NCBI RefSeq assembly: GCF_001522545.3
Contig: NC_031781.1
Coordinates: 11,723,487 to 11,787,486, forward strand
DNA length: 64,000 bases
Origin: Parus major
Lineage: Eukaryota; Chordata; Aves; Passeriformes; Paridae
Reading direction: 5' to 3'
Below are positions 1-30,634 of the stretch, piece by piece. The position numbers and the translations under genes were made by a program. Under the pieces are notes generated by a model. That model saw nothing but the letters and a program-made list of their open reading frames with translations. It was not told the origin of the DNA and ran no database searches. The stretch's first letter is position 1; the number at the start of each line of letters is the position of its first letter.

Positions 1-3000
1 TAGTTAAAAAACAAGTTCTCTCATTTAGGAGGTCTAAAGGTTAATGTGAACAACTAAAAGGCAAATGTATAATTGAATTGCTAACTTGTGCAATTAGATT
101 AAGGAGGACTTTAGTTGCTTAATAATGTTCCTGCTTCAGGAAGAGCTAGAATAATTCAGAGTTTACAGTTCACATTAGAATTGTCATGGTGACAAACAAT
201 AATAGAATATGTGTATGTTACTGCTGTGTGTTAAATACTTTCCACAATAAAAAAAATAGCCATTTTCTCTCTGTATACACTGTATAGGTCATGATCAGTG
301 TGGGATTTGTTAAAATGCAAAGGCGATGCAAAACCCATCCATGTGTATACAAAGAGATACAGTTTTCCTTCTCTTGGCAGGAAAAGCAGAGAAACTGCTG
401 GTTTGGGGTAGGGGGTGTTTGGTGGGTGGTTTATTTCACTCCATTCCTGCTGTTTCTGTCAAGACTTCCATAGGAATGAGACTGGCTGGGCTCAGCTGGG
501 TTACTGGGCTCAGCCCCCTGCCACCATAGGCAACCACATTTTACAGTCTCTTGCATAAAATCAGGGACTGATTTGCTGGGTTTGGTGCTCTGAATTTGAT
601 TTGATATGTGTGTTAGATGCATTATGTTTTGAACAAGTTTTCATTCTGCAATTTTGGTAAGATTTTGTCTTTATAAACCAACAAATAACAACAATCACCA
701 AACCAAAGATTGCTCAGCATAGTAGCTAAATGTTTCTGGATTTAACTAATAAAGTAAAGCAGAAAAAAACATGGAGAAGAAAAGCTGGCACATAATTCTT
801 TATTGAAATTGCATTTAATGTATTCTTTTATGGTCTTGTCTTCAGGAGAGCTTTCTGCTATTCCATGTTGAACCTTGTCAGTCCAACCAATATTTCTGTG
901 TTTCCAGTGCAGTGTGTGTTTGTAAGGGGAGTGAAGAGCAGAGCTCAGTTGCTTGCTGCTATCAGCATTTACACTCACAAAGTCACAAATTTACAGAGAA
1001 TTTAAAAGCTTACATGGGATGTTTTAAAGAAAAATTCAAGCAAGAATTGTTCAAGTATTTGGCTGCCTAGGGAATTACAGCACTGTCCTCGTTCACTAGG
1101 TCAAAAAGAAAAGAAAAATTTAATTTTAATTAAAGGAAAAGTTAATGAAGTGCTTGTCTCCATTACATAAAGTTTATGACAGGCAAATAATTGTTCTGGT
1201 AAACCACTCAACTGATGTGTTATTGAAGGCTAACAAGTGTCTTTATGGTCTCTTACACATAGCAGTTTAAAAATTTCTTTTTAGTTGCTTTATTAATTTA
1301 TGAATATTAAACTTACAGTGTTTTCTATTCCTTGGTTGTGATTAGTTGCTTACAGGTAACAGGATAATCATGGTTCTTTTGGTGCACTCCTGCAAATTCT
1401 AGAGATACCTAAACCCATAGAATAAATCTGTTCCAGTGATTACTAAATTTCATTTAGGTCTTTATTTCTAGCTATGAAACATCTAAACAGTTTTGGCAAA
1501 TACTGCCAATGCTGGAAATATTTAGCTGTCACTCTTTAAATGGACTGTGCAGGAGGGTCATCCTGGAAGAGGGGGGTTTATCTAATCATGTTCATGTAAT
1601 TATTTATAGAAGTGCAGAGTGGTAGTGTTCTCATGAAGAGAAACATTCTTTTCCACGGAATGCTTGGAGGGAGAAGGAGAAATGGGAGCTTGATGTTGCC
1701 CTAAAAATTCTTCTAGTGAATAGCTGGCTAGTGTGTGGCCATGGCCATGTAGCATGTTGAGATCCATGGTGTCACACAAACAGTTGGTCAGCTCTAATTT
1801 GTATCTGAGGTGGTGGCTGACTTCATTAAAATAATCCTGTTTGCACAGTCATAAGCTATATTGGTGGTAGAAACTAAAATGGAAAAAGCCACCTCAATAA
1901 TTTGAAAACCTCCTAGCTGTAGGGTGCCATGGGCTGTGATGCAATTTAAGTGCTAATTACCACCAGAGCAGTTATCTTGCTGGTGCTTAAATGGGTCAGC
2001 AAAGTCTGAGCCTTGTGCCAGTGTAACCTGTGGATTGCTGACTGATTCCCTTTGCCCAGGCTTGGATGGAATGGCCTGAAACCCTTATAGATTCATTCTT
2101 CCCAAGAACTGGACTGGGTTGAAATTCATACTTGCTTCATTACATTCCTTGAATTTCCTCCAAGCACAGGGGCTCCTGACCAACTTAATTATGTCTGTCA
2201 CTTCATTGTCTGTAATGGAAGGCTGCAGAACATGCCAGTGTCTCTGCCCTTGGCTGGGGACTGACTACATGGTGCAGGGAGGTGGCAGAAATCAGTGATA
2301 ACTCCTTTCTCAATTCTATCAATGCTGTATCAGAACTAGAGGAAGAGTGCATTGATGATATTTGTCCCGCTATAAGAAATGGTACATAACACCAAGGAGA
2401 ATTTTGCTCTTGGCAGGATATGAATGAGAAGTTAATTGTGTTTTTGGAAGGAAGAGTGTGACGCCCACTAGAGTCTCTCTTGTGCATAGTTTCTCCTCTT
2501 TTAGTTGTAGCATATTTCAGAAAAGTTAAGTTTTTCATTAGATTTCTGTATTGCCATTTCTAGACACTTTTGATAACATTCCACAGAACACCCACTCTCC
2601 AGCAGATTTGCTGATTTCTTCTTGGGATAGGAAAATCTAACAAAATGACACCCGTACCATACATGTGTCACTAAAGGTTTTCATCTTTTTCTACAATTAT
2701 TTCTCTTTATCTGAGAGACCTGGTATAATACATCTCTTTTGCATATGTCTGTACTGCCTCATGAGCCTTCCTTTGGCCTCAGTGGGATAAGATTACTATT
2801 TTTACATTCAACAACTACAAGTGGAATAATTGACCTGTATCATCTAGGGAACAATACATAATAGTTATTTCCTTAATAGTAACATGGCTGTCAGGATCTG
2901 TGCCTGTTTTCATGTTAATATAAAAAAATAATCAGATGAAACAGACTTACTTCAGTGTGTCCCTTTGGTGGGGCAGCTTCCAGCAGAGACTCAGTGGAGT

Positions 3001-6000
3001 GAGAAGGATCAAATCTGTTCCTGGAGCTGGGTGCTAAACCCTCCCCTAAGATGGGGTTGCTGAGTAAAGGTTTCATGTGTAGAGGCTAATTTTATTTAAA
3101 TGTTACTGAATCCTGATTTCCTGGGTATAGCAAACATGAGCATTTTGTGGAACCCTGACAGTTGTGAATTGTCAGTGTCCCCACCAGATGCTGGGTCCAG
3201 AATCAGGGCTTTTTATGTTTCTCTTGTGTCTGGCAATCTGATGTTGACACTATGGCTTTGTGTTGTGGAGTTGTTTGGGGTTTTTTTGGGTTTTTTTTTA
3301 GTTGGTTGTTTTTGGTGTTTTTTGGTATTTGAGTAATTTTGTGTTTTGAATAATGTGTAAATAAATATTCCCTGACAGTTTTTGGCTTTTTCTTTCTTAT
3401 CACATAAGCTTCTGTAAGAGGCCTTGACTATTGCTTCTTCCAACTCACTGATTCTTCTCTGTTTTGATGGTGATGGAGACTCTACCTTGAACTCTTCATT
3501 AGTCTGGTTTCTGCCAAAGATGAGCAGTCATAATGTACATATGTTGCTAAAGTCTGATATTCCTCTCTGCTTTCTAGTGCAATACAGCATTTTCTTCACA
3601 CCCTGGCAAGTTGAGATATCAGAATATAATAATATTGTACATAGTGAATTCCTTTTAGTAGCTTTTAGTGTTTTAAAATGACAGCTTTAACAAAAATAAT
3701 TTTTTAATAAAGCTTTTCTGTTAATTATTGCCACACAGCGTGTTGGTATGTGGCAAAAAATGCTGTTTTGGGACCCTGTTAAATTAGGATATCTAAATGG
3801 TAGCAATGAAGCAAGAGGCAACCCTTCTCTTGGGAGGTTGTTTTGAGTATTTTCTCTTGCAGAATGCTATCTACTACTTCAGTGATAAAAATCTCAGCAC
3901 TTGAAATCGAGGGAGGAAGACTGAGTGATGACTTTCTCTATGCTGCTCTCTTTGCTGTATATTTATCTGATTATCAGAGGTTAACTTGAAAATCATGATC
4001 TGGTTTCTTCTCTTGAAACTATTTAATTAATTTCTATATTGATTATTCACCATCTTAGAACACTGATGGCATAATAACTTCTGCTGAAAGATTTTCAGGC
4101 AGGTGATAAATGATAAGAGACTTCCAAGTTCAAAAATTCACATTTTGACAAATGGCACAGTTTCCCTGTATCAACAACCTGAAGTTTCTATGATTTTTTG
4201 CTAGCCCTAACGATTGCAAAACTTGATATCATAACTAGAGTGAAAAGAATTAATTTAAAAAAATGTTGATATGAGCAAAAGCCAAGCACGTGGGATGACA
4301 GATGAAAGTGGTGATAAATTGTGTGGGTGCTCTCCTGTAAGAAAGTGTCTGAATCATTATTCGTTAAACAAAAAAACCTTGTTTTCTCTGTTTGCAATAT
4401 TGGGACTTATTTAAAAATTCCTGGCATGTGATTGACATTCAGTGAATAATAAAAAGCTTATTTTTGGAAATTAATAGTCATGACTTCAAAATTACTTGGA
4501 TTTCACAGTGTTGTGAACAATTCTGCAGGATTTTTTTTTATGACATAAAGAGAAATGCAGCACTGTGAGCATCCGTAAAATTTAAGTCAGTGCAATACCT
4601 GGTCAGAAGAAATCTGATCCAGTCTGCTTAATGCACATAAGTGCTACAGTGGAGTGGAATTAGTTAATCCTTCATCTTTTTTATTTATTCTTTCTTAATA
4701 CTAGTTCATGGCTAGATTGTTACATAAAAATTAGAAGTTGTTTGTCCAAAGTCAAATGTTTTAACTGAAATTAACCCTTAAGAGTTGGGAGCATAAGTAT
4801 AGCTGTGCACATTTTTAGACAAGTAATGCAGTATGGATCAGTTTTTCAAAAGTATTCAGGTAGAAAAATGTGCTAGTGATTAACTTCCATTAATTGTTTT
4901 ACATTAAAGATCTTTAAAAAGCCTACATAAATGTTGTTCCACATCTTTGTATACATAAATACTTTTGAAAATATCAGCCTTCAGCTGATTGTTGAAATAA
5001 AATGTAATTCTCCCTTTGATAGGTTGAAATTTAACTTTTCTCTTTCATGTGATAGAGAATTATGTGGGTTTTTTTTTTCTTTTTTTTTCTTTTCTTTTGG
5101 TTTGAACTCAGGATGGTTTTTAATATGGGAATTAAAGCCCAAATGAAAATATTCCAACATGGTTTGTTGGTCAAACACACCTGAGGAAATCTCAAAATGC
5201 CTGTCACAATACAGGCTAAAAAAGGCAGTTTTATACTTGTTGCAAAATCTGGTGCTGTGATGTATCTTTAGAGTAACCTCAGAATCAGATGTGATTTGAA
5301 TTTTTCTGGTGAATATATAAGGCTGCACTCCATACCTGTTTTACTATAAAGTTTTAGACAAAGTCACAAATGTTGTTGTGCTCCTATATTGATTAATACA
5401 CTCAATCAAGTTCAGGTAACTTCAGTTTAAATGTGAAATATGTTGAATTGTCCATCTATGGAGAACATAAAAGTTGAACAGACTTGATTTAAATATAAAA
5501 GGATGTACTTTCAGAAACTTGGCTGTTTTTAACAGCAGAACACCTTGCTGACTGTGTGTAGCCCAAAATAAAAAAAAACCAAACTTTATAAGAATACTAA
5601 AAAACTCAGTATAGGGAATATAATGGCAATTTGAAAACTCACTACAGGAAATATGAAAGCCATCTCAGGAACTGCTGTGAGCCCTCATTTGAAGAGAGAC
5701 TTGAATCAGGGCTTGACTTTGGGAGGTGTGGGTGCTTGGCTCCCTGAGGCACTTACCTGATTTGGTGTTTCTCCCATGTCTCCAAAATTTGGGAGAGGAA
5801 AAACCCTAATTTTCTTAAGCTCACTAATCTTCTCTGGTGGAAAACCGCAAAACTGGTCATAAATAAGGCACACAAGTTACAACTGATGAAGTTCCTTCCA
5901 ATATTAGTCCTTTGCCAGACCACTTCAAATGTGTATTTCCTGTGAAGGCAATCTATTTATTCAGTGGGATGCTGAAGTCCAGAGTTGGCTCATGAGTGAA

Positions 6001-7909
6001 GGAGTTACCTTTGCCATGGCTGGTGCTCAGCAGGAAACTGGAATTGCTCAGTAGCCACACAGGAATGGGGGGAGCTGCAAGCTTTTTCTTCAAGGGGTCC
6101 GACAGTAACTTGGCATATTTCCTGCTTTTTCAGCATGCCAGGAAAGGAAACAGCAGTTTCCAAGCTCAGGGATTTGGGGGCTTCCACACCATTCCTCTGC
6201 ACACAATCCTTTTGTGTCAAGCCATGCTAATTTTTTATTGCTCCCTGTTGTTACAGATAAATAGGTGTTAGTTGTTCTATTCGGGGTAATGTGGTTTTGA
6301 ACATATTTGGACATTCACTAGAAATCTTTGAAAATCATGCCATATAATTGATTTCAGAAGAGCCTTCTAACACTTCGACATACTTTGGTTCTCTGTTACG
6401 ACAGATGTCAGAAAGATGTGGGTAATCTTCATTGCTAAATGAAATTTAAGGCAAAAAGTGCTTTTACTGCACTTTTCTCTAGATGATTTAAAGATATTAA
6501 TTGCCTTATTGCAGGTTTAGCAGTTCATATGGCAGAATTGCTAGTATAAAACCAAAAAAATGCCTTGATCTGTAAATTGAAAGAAAATTTCCTATTTCTA
6601 TACTAGAAAAACACTTTTCCTGTTTTATTTCTCAGCTAAATTCTCTCTTCTATCTACAGTTTGCAACTAAAAGCCTTTAAGCTGCATGTCTTTTTTTTTT
6701 GGGGGGAAGGCATATATTTGAGCCATTTCTTGAAACTTGGTGTTCTGATGTAAACTGAATGGAAAGTTCATTCCACAGAACATTCTCTGTGCTGTTTTTA
6801 ACTCGGAGAAAAGTGTCACTGTTTCAGGCACATAAGCATTATTGGTGCTGAATTTCTGGTTCTATCTGCCTTGCTTACGTAACACATTTGGAAATGTGTT
6901 AAGATTTATGTGATGAGCTAAACCAGAAGATCATTAAAGCAGAAGGCTTACTTCTACAATTGTGAATCTGTGTGCTCTGAAATAGTAGTAGCATCATGTT
7001 TTCCAGGAGACCTTTTTTATGGATGACTATCTCATCGGTAAGGCTCTCTTAGAGGGCTTGAACAAGGTCAGCAGCATGTTTATCCATTTCAGTCTTCTGA
7101 TTTCTTAACTTGCAAGAATAAAGCTTGCTCCATTTGAATTTCCCAGGCTTCACCACAGGGAATAATGTGTAACTCCAAAATACCCTGCTTCCATTTTAGA
7201 TTTCTGTTTAAATGTAGTAAAGGGAATTGGAAACAGTAGTAACAAATTGTATATTACTGTTTTAAGATTGAAAGGGCAGTATTTTACTTTTGGTAGTTAC
7301 TGTGCCAGAGCTGTTTACTCCAGTGATCAGTCACATGGAAAATTTTCTTATTTTTGTTAGTCCTCTACCATGAGGGAAGTATTTTTGTTGTATTAATTTT
7401 CATGCAAACTTACCTCTTACTGCAAGTCCCATAGCACAGCATTGTCTGATGGGATGCTGGGCTCTCTTCTTGTAGATTGAGACATGGAAGCCCAAAGTGT
7501 AGGAGTCTTAGGTGTGGCTTAGTTAGCAGATGATTCTGTGGAATCAGGCAATATTGTCCCTTGACTACTCCAGCTGTACAGGAGAGACTTGCAGAGTGTT
7601 TATTTTATCACCAGAGTAATTTCATCATAGGTGCTCTGGAAACTGTAAATTTTCAAATTATCAAAAAGTTAGTCTAGGAATTACAGCCTCATGAGTTTAT
7701 CATTATTCTTCTGCAGCATGTGACTTCAGTGAGGTGAGAGAGTATAACCCTTCCATGTGTGAGTGTGCAGAGTGGAAGGATAAGCTAAAACATTTGGCAT
7801 AACTCACACATAAGGGCATTAAGCAAAAAAATAAAAGTTGTGCCTTGATATAATTAAATAGGCAACTATATGAAGTAAATACAGTGATAAACAGCTCTTA
7901 GTTTAGTTT

Positions 7910-7928
7910 AAAAAAAAAAAAAAAAAAA
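7910..7928. repeat. Poly(A) run
   Basis: 19 consecutive A in the long PRKAR2A intron, no recognisable element attached. Confidence 0.9.
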
Positions 7929-10900
7929 GGCAAATGTCATGCTCATTTGGTTATGCCAGAGAGGTAGGAGAAGTGCTTAGGAGAATTCTGTCTGTAGTCT
8001 TACATTGGCACAAGTTCTTTGTTTTTATTGCTCCTGAGTAGGAGGAGGATTTAAATAAAGATATCCATGCTGAGGATTGTCTTCTGAAGTTTTGTTGCAG
8101 TTCTATAAGACCCCAACAAGTCACCTCTTAGTTTGATAGGGAATGTCATTTCCTAACAGATCCCTGGAGCATATTCCCAGGTGCTGTGAAGCCTTTGGTC
8201 TCTGGTTTGTCTGGTGCTGTGTCCCTGAGTCAACCTGGGGCTGATTTCCAGGCCAGATCCTGCAGGTTGCAGAAGGAGTTAAGCAAAACAAAACTAAAAA
8301 CCAGCCCTAAACAAAGCCTACCTAGGAATAATAATTAAGTAGGAACGCATTGTGTCTTGTTAAAAGTGCTTTATGCTTGTCTCTAAAGTCTTGTTGAAGC
8401 AGTATTGTCTGCTTGTAATGCTTTCATTATATGTGTGTAAAGATATGAATCTAAACCAGACTGTGATTATTTACTTTCCGTTTATTATTCTACTTCTTTC
8501 ATCATGAAAGTTCTTGTTTGCCCTTAGGGAAATGTAATTTTAAATACTTTGCCAAATCTTGATGCAGTAAGAGAAAAAAAAAAGGCTACTCTCCTGTAAG
8601 GCGTTGTCTCAATTGTTTTACTGTACATCTGATGATAAAACCTTTTAAAGAAACACTTAAAATCAGATTTTTATTAATCTTTATGAATGTAATAAGAATA
8701 TTTGAAAACTGCATTATTCAGAATATATAAAGCAAATGCACATATGGAAACAGTTGTCAACCAATTGCCATAATTTTCAAGGGCTTATTATGTTGCCTGT
8801 ACTTACGCATCTTGGGAGAAAAGGTGTCTGTGCATGTAAAGTTGGATTTCCTGCGAAGAAAAAAACCCCATTATCATAAAAGGTGGCATTTATAATTGAT
8901 TGTGCAGTCTGTTCTGAACTTGTGACTGAAAAGTAATATGAAGTAGGAGTGTGTGACAATGGTGTTTCAGTTTTGTCACAAGCCATTGTCGCCGGAACTG
9001 TTGCATTTCTCTTCTGATGGAAAGGGAACAAGTTGGAGAAATCTCATTTAGATAATGCTATTGGAAAGTACATTATCATGCTGAGGAAATGGTTATCAAA
9101 GATTTCTAAAAGCAAGGTTAGCAAGCACTGTAACACATCATGCACTTCCCTTGGCAAAAGTGTTTATCCAGCTGTGAACTAGAATGTGGTCTCTGCAAGC
9201 TCTGCCTTGAACCTCAGTTGTGCTACTCTTGACCTTGAGGAACATAGGTAATGTCCACATCAGAGCTGGCCATCTTCAAGTTGTCTCTGAGCTGTAAGCA
9301 AGGCTTTGGGTAGAGCCAGGTGAACACTTCAGCTTGTTGTGCAAGAGAGGCAACAGTGGCTTTCTGCAGAGCGAGGTGAAACAGTGCAGCACTTGAGAGC
9401 CTTACAGGCTCCATCAGTGTCTTGTAGGCTTCTTTGCCTGACAAAGTGATTTGTGCAGCTTTTCAGCCTGAGCAGGCTTTGGGACCAAGTGTGGAGTGTG
9501 CCTGAACCTCTAATCCTGACTGGACAGAACTGGTTTGGCACAGCCTTGCTGATTCTGAGTGCCTTTGCAGTTAATCTGTAACACAGAAGAACTCTGCCTG
9601 TGAAGAACTGACTTGATTTAGTTTTCTTTTAACATCGTGACATTTTCAAGAACCAAAAATCCATTATTTTCCTTTCCCCCTGAAATGAATCATTTCTAAA
9701 TATTTCTCCACTGAAAAAAATATTACACTTGATTTGACATATATGGCCATGCAAGTGGTTGCATATTTGAATATTCTGCTTTGGTATTTGAAAAAGGTTT
9801 GATGGGGTATTTTAGGCTCAAATCCTGGTTATTGTAAATCATGTCTCAGTTATGCCTCTGAGAATTAAGAGTGAAGTCAGGAGTTGGTACTGCTGTGGGC
9901 TAGCCTGCATCTGGAGATTGCCATGTGGCACATAAAGTGAAAAACCAGTCTTTCAAGACCCAAGACCTCAGTTCTGGGTTGATGCAACATTGGTTTTAAC
10001 AAAGAATTTACCCTTGATTTCACTCAGTTCTCACTAGTGAATTGAAGGTTGAAGTAGCTGATTTTCCTGCACATATTAACTGTTCTTTGGGTTTCAGTGT
10101 TGCTTTTCTTTCCAACTGTCATGAATGTGAAAATGGTTCAGGTGGTGCAAATGGTTGCAGGTTCTGTTTCCCACATGCTGGATCGAGGTACGAATCTGTC
10201 GTCTGCTTTGACATGGTGAGATCTTTCACTTGAGAAACAAAGTGCAATTTCTGAACCAAAAAGTTCTGAGCTAACCAAGCAACAGAAGTGAGAGGGAACT
10301 TGAAGTTGTTTTCCAAGTGTGGAAAATCACATTTATCTGTGCCAGCAAAGACCTGTGTGTAAGTGCTGTTCAAGCTTCCTAGTTCATCTGACTGCATCGT
10401 TTTGAAGTGCAGCTCAGCTGTCAGAGGGAATGACAAGCCACTGGAAGTGGTCATCGTTCCAGCTGGCATAGTGCTCCCAGAAGAGCCTATGCATCTGTCC
10501 CTTGAGAGACAGACTTAAAAAATGCTTGAAGCTTTGACAAATTCAGATGCAAAGAACACTGCCTTAAACATAGTTTAAGATAACTCATCTGAATAAATAA
10601 TTGGGAAAGTGGTTCTGCATGTACTGCTCTGAGTGGATTTTTATTAATGAGTCTCATAGGATCAGGTGGAGGTGATGTATCCTCATAAGTCAGGAAGAGT
10701 GAATAGAATTTCACTCTGCAGTGCAGAAGGTGGGATCCAAAATTGAAAAGAGAGTATGACAGGGCATCCATTGTTTTAGTAGCAACAGAAATATTAATAA
10801 TGCATTCACCTTACATAGAATATCAAACTTAAATTTCCTTTTTTTGTGTGTGTTTGAAGGTGTTCAAGCATCAGCCTCTTGGCTGAAAAAATGATCTCTC

Positions 10901-11640
10901 GGGGACAGGGATGGTGTGCATTTCTCTTTGAGGCTGTATTAACTTGCCAGATCTAAATGCTCAACTGTTACTCATTCGCATACAGATTTGTATAGAGTGC
11001 AAGGACTTTGATCTTGACAAAACACATATTTTGCAGAACAATATTATCTTGAGAGTGATTAAAACTTACATAAACAAAGGTGGTGTTTGTACTGGCAAAC
11101 TTGTCTTGCTACTTCTTCTTCTGTCCCCACCCCTTGCTTCCCCCTCACCCATCCACTGCTGATGTCGTTGCTGCAGCTACAAAGATCTCGATTGCTTTCA
11201 GATGCTGTCACCTGCATAACAAAGCAGCGATGGAGCTGTATCATTTCTGAGCCTTCAGAAGTGTTAACAGATGTTCTTGAAAGCCAAAGAAGGTGCAGCA
11301 TGAGAGCTGCAGAAGCTAAGAGAGACTAAATGTAGATGGTAGGATAAAAGCCTGAATTTCTTTTTATCTCAAAGCTTCATAAAATTGAAAACCGTTTTTT
11401 GTGTTCCAAAGCTATTTGAACTGTGTATGGGTGGATTTGGAAGGAAGCTTGGTCTGCATGGTGTGAGCTGATAGAGCTGTAGATGTGTCACACTGGTGTG
11501 TAACTTCCACTGATGGATTCTTGCTCAGCTCTTGCTCAAGGGCAGAGTTGTGCTGAAAATCCCAGCTAGGCAAGGTGTGATTTCAGAAGTCACTTCAAAT
11601 TATATGAAGATACTGGTGAGCTTTAGGTTGTATATTAAGA

Positions 11641-11822
11641 AAACTTCTTCCCCTGAGGGTGGTGGAGCAGGTTAGCAGAGAGATGTGCGATCTTCACCTT
11701 GGGAGGTTTCCAGGTCAGCCCCAAACTAGCCCTCAGTTCCAAATAGCTGCCCTTGGACAGGTAGGTTGGGCTAGATGAGCTTCAGAGAGAGATCCCTTCC
11801 AGCTGCCATTTCAGTGAGTCTG
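11641..11822 (+). mobile_element. CR1 LINE 3' fragment (old, diverged)
   Basis: Matches the general pattern of the CR1 3' end: aacttcttccc, agggtggtggagcagg, gcagagagatgtg, gggaggtttccaggtcag, then ggttgggctagatgagcttc and gatcccttccagc. Strongly diverged with indels, non-coding, 5' truncated as usual for CR1. Confidence 0.8.
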
Positions 11823-14527
11823 AAAAACAACGCTTTTCAGGAGAATCTTGTGAGGACAAGCTTGCCTCTGAGTGTCTGTTTTGTTGGGACACTTAAATAG
11901 TTAATATGTGAATTCAGTCACATGTGAAATAATGGGTCAAGGACGTTTTCAGTCAGTCAAGATGAAAGATCAGATGTTTTTTCATTAGGACTGGCTGTAC
12001 TGTAGTGCACAAATGAATAACCTCCAGGAGTCCTGAAATTCCCTAGATTTCTGACAGGCATTGGCAGAGTTCAGGGTAGTTATGGGGAACCTTTACAGCC
12101 AGAAGAATAGCAAAGCAGCAGACATCATGAAACATTTTGAAAGTAAGACTGTCACACAGGTGACAGTTCAGACTTCAACAGTTCAGACTTCCCCAAATGA
12201 TTTACCAATTAAAAATAGTGGCAAGAAAAATTTGACATACTGCACCATAAAACATGGGATCGGTTGATGTAATGTTGATTTTTCTTCTCATTAGTCACAT
12301 TTTAGAGTATTTGAAAAATACTGTTGGTTGTTGTGAGTAGGCTGTAAAGCTTTCCAGCATATCATAATATTAATTAAGCTTGAGAATTTTGTGTCTCTTC
12401 CCTTTTTTAAGCATACCACAACAGGTATGTTGTATTAAGTTTTATAGCTCTGCCTGCATGTAAATAGTCCTGTAAATCAGAGCTGTCCAAAGCTGAAATC
12501 AAAATGTCTGGCTTACTCTTCTCCATGGGAAAAGAAATCCCAGTAGGAGACTGAAGAATGAGAAGCATAATGCGAAGGCATTCTATGTGACCATGGGAAG
12601 AAGTGGCATTTTGCAATGTTTTTATTGTATTTCTATGGTGCCCATTCATGGGCATTACAGAAGTGATTTCCATTTGTAAGGGAGGGGTACTAAGTCCTAG
12701 TCTGTATCTGTGGTGGACTTTGGGAGCTGTTTTCACCCATACTGGGTAAGATAAAATAGGGGAAACCTACATTTACAAACCTTAATCAAAGCCATAACCA
12801 TTTCATACTGAAGTTATAGGTGACTGTGTTGCTTTGATGTGTGTTTTAAGATAAGGTTTTGCTCTGATGCCCTAGTTTTAGCTGTGGTAATAAAACTTGT
12901 TTTCCCAAGGAAATCTTGAAGAGGATTTCCTGAATTCTAAAGCATTTTTAGCAGTAGCTTCCCTACAGCTGAGGTGGAAGCAAAATCAAATTTGCAGCTT
13001 AATATTAGAATTTGAATGATAGAATGGTATAGTGGTACAGTGATTTCTGAATTCATAGGTGTGACTTGAGTGTTCTTATACACCAGGAAGTTTCAAAAAT
13101 GTACAGAAGTGTATTTATAGTATGTAATGTTGTGCTTAATAGAGAATTGGACTCCGACTGCTCATAAGATACACTGGTTGTAAAAAATGAAGAGTTAATT
13201 ATCACCATACTGTTTAAACCACAGAACCTTTCATCTTAGTAACTGTTCCTTATTAGAAAATCCAAAGCTTTCACAATAGATTTTGATCTTTACTGTAAAA
13301 TGGAAGGAGGAAGAAAGCTTTCACACCAAAATGCTAATAATGTTTTCTTTGTTAGTGCCTCTGTATTGCATATTATGTGCATCAGCGTATCAGTCCAAGT
13401 TCTGTAGTTTTGTAAGCATCCACCTTCCCATAAACCAGTCATCTTTGGACTCTGGAGTGGACTATACTTTTTTTCAGCTGGAGAAGAATGCTGTTTATCC
13501 TTTGAGTATCTGGCCTAAGTGTGGGTGGCTCTGTAAAAGTAAAAGCATGTGTGTGGTAGGTGCACTGTCAATACACTGTTTCTGTATTGTTAAACAGGTT
13601 TATTGTATGAGCAATACTTACTCTCTAAATGCCTGATGCCTAATGATTATATGATTGTGTTTTTAAATTGTGGTTTGGTAAGTAGAATGCTTGTTGTTGT
13701 ATTTGAGTCTCCTCACTCTCTCCAGGAAAAAAAGGAATTAAAATCCAATTTCCTAGGAAAGACTTGTATCTTTTAGGTAGGGAGAAAACAAATACCAAAT
13801 AAAAAAACCGAGACACACAAAACCAAACAAATCTTTCCTAGTAAATTATGCTAGAGTTTTGCATTTTTATAGTCCTGTTGAGTGCACGATGACAGGGTCA
13901 ATAGGCATGTGTGCATTTTTGAATTATTTACAAGTTGCTGAATTCTAGACTTTCTGGATTTTTATTTATACTTTCTCAGTCCATTCAGCAGTTAGATGTC
14001 ATTGCAGTGTGCTTCTGGGCATTCTGCCAAGTCTTCACTATTGTCACTATGCTGGATAAAGTACAAAGGGAAATGCTTGTCTATGTTTCCTTGTAAAATT
14101 TTATAAGTAATGTATAACCTCAGACGTGAGACCACCGTTATTAAAGAGCACAGCTAGATGAAAACAGGACTGACTCTCACTTTCCTTGACTTTCTGTACA
14201 GGTGGTTAGAATGTGCACATCACTTTGACATGCAAGGACTGTAAATATCCATGAATTAATAAGAAAATCTAAGTTAGAACTGTGGGCTTTTGGTGGCCAC
14301 GGTGCCTGTGTTTAGTGTTGTGAAACTCTTTAATAGCGTAATTGTTAAGATAACTGAAGAGAAGCCTTTTCTGAAGAATTAAAACTGAACAAAAATGGTT
14401 TGAAATTTCAGCTACTCTTCATTATTATCTCTCTTTCAGTTGGTCCTGTAGGTGTAATGATATGTTTGGCAGAGCCTTGTCCCAGTGCACTATAGTATGT
14501 AATTTTTCACAACTGTTCTCATACTTT

Positions 14528-14548
14528 AAAAAAAAAAAAAAAAAAAAA
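14528..14548. repeat. Poly(A) run
   Basis: 21 consecutive A. No target-site duplication or retrocopy recognised beside it. Confidence 0.9.
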
Positions 14549-15208
14549 TCACTCTGTAAATTTTAGACTAGTTTTCATATCACCAGTTGACATTAATTTG
14601 GTTAAGATGTAGCAAAATAGAGGAACGTGTGGGGGATGGAACTAAATACTATTTTTTCATAGACTGTACTATGGTGAAGCTGATGGTTAATTTCCCAGGT
14701 TAATTTCTGTGAAAACATGATTTCTCCATACCAAAAAACGTCCAAAAATATAGATACTCACTTGCAATATGGAGTTGAGGTGGAGGAAGTGGCTCATCCT
14801 TCCTTGTGCTCCTTTTTCTCAGTGTTTTGCTCTGTATATTGCAAAGAACAAAGCAGTGTAGCAGCAGTTTTTTCCCCCTGCTTTTTAGAGAAGATGCTTG
14901 TAAATTAATCTGAATGGAGATTGTTATGCCTTGATACCAGTTGAAAGGAAATCTGTGTCCATGCTTGAGTACTTGCTAGGCAAGATTATTTAGTAAGTCA
15001 TAGACTTTTTACATGAGAATGTGAGAACAGCCATGCTGTGCCTGCTCAGAGAACAGACAGGGTTTGAGCCTCTGCCACTGTAATGACAAAATGAAAAGTG
15101 ATTCTGTTTTTCCTGTAGGAAAATAGAAGAAACATATTTAAACTGATTTATTTGCTGTTCTCATGTAATTACTTCTTTTACTTATTTCCTCTCTCTTTTT
15201 CTTCCAAG

Positions 15209-30634
<15,426 letters not shown>

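Larger units (their letters stand above)
1..15208 (+). other. PRKAR2A: PRKAR2A upstream intron (long, partial)
   Basis: A+T-rich intronic DNA with no exon I can support. I looked for the RII-alpha exon ending in RRVS and for the N-terminal docking exon and did not see them. It holds a CR1 relic (11641-11822), poly(A) runs at 7910-7928 and 14528-14548, and T-rich tracts near 3280-3320 and 5070-5100. Open frames up to 117 codons occur on both strands but resemble no family and lack CDS-like composition. Confidence 0.7.

Noticed and set aside
2203..2538. 111-codon minus-strand frame
   Set aside because: No family resemblance and no supporting signals; expected by chance in 15 kb of intron.
10119..10771. 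Two adjacent minus-strand frames (116 and 94 codons) in the long PRKAR2A intron
   Set aside because: No recognisable domain, no splice or promoter context, and ordinary intronic base composition.
1..15208. Missing PRKAR2A N-terminal exons
   Set aside because: No stretch encoding the RII docking domain or the RRVS segment was seen, so I did not annotate an exon; a short diverged exon could have been missed.
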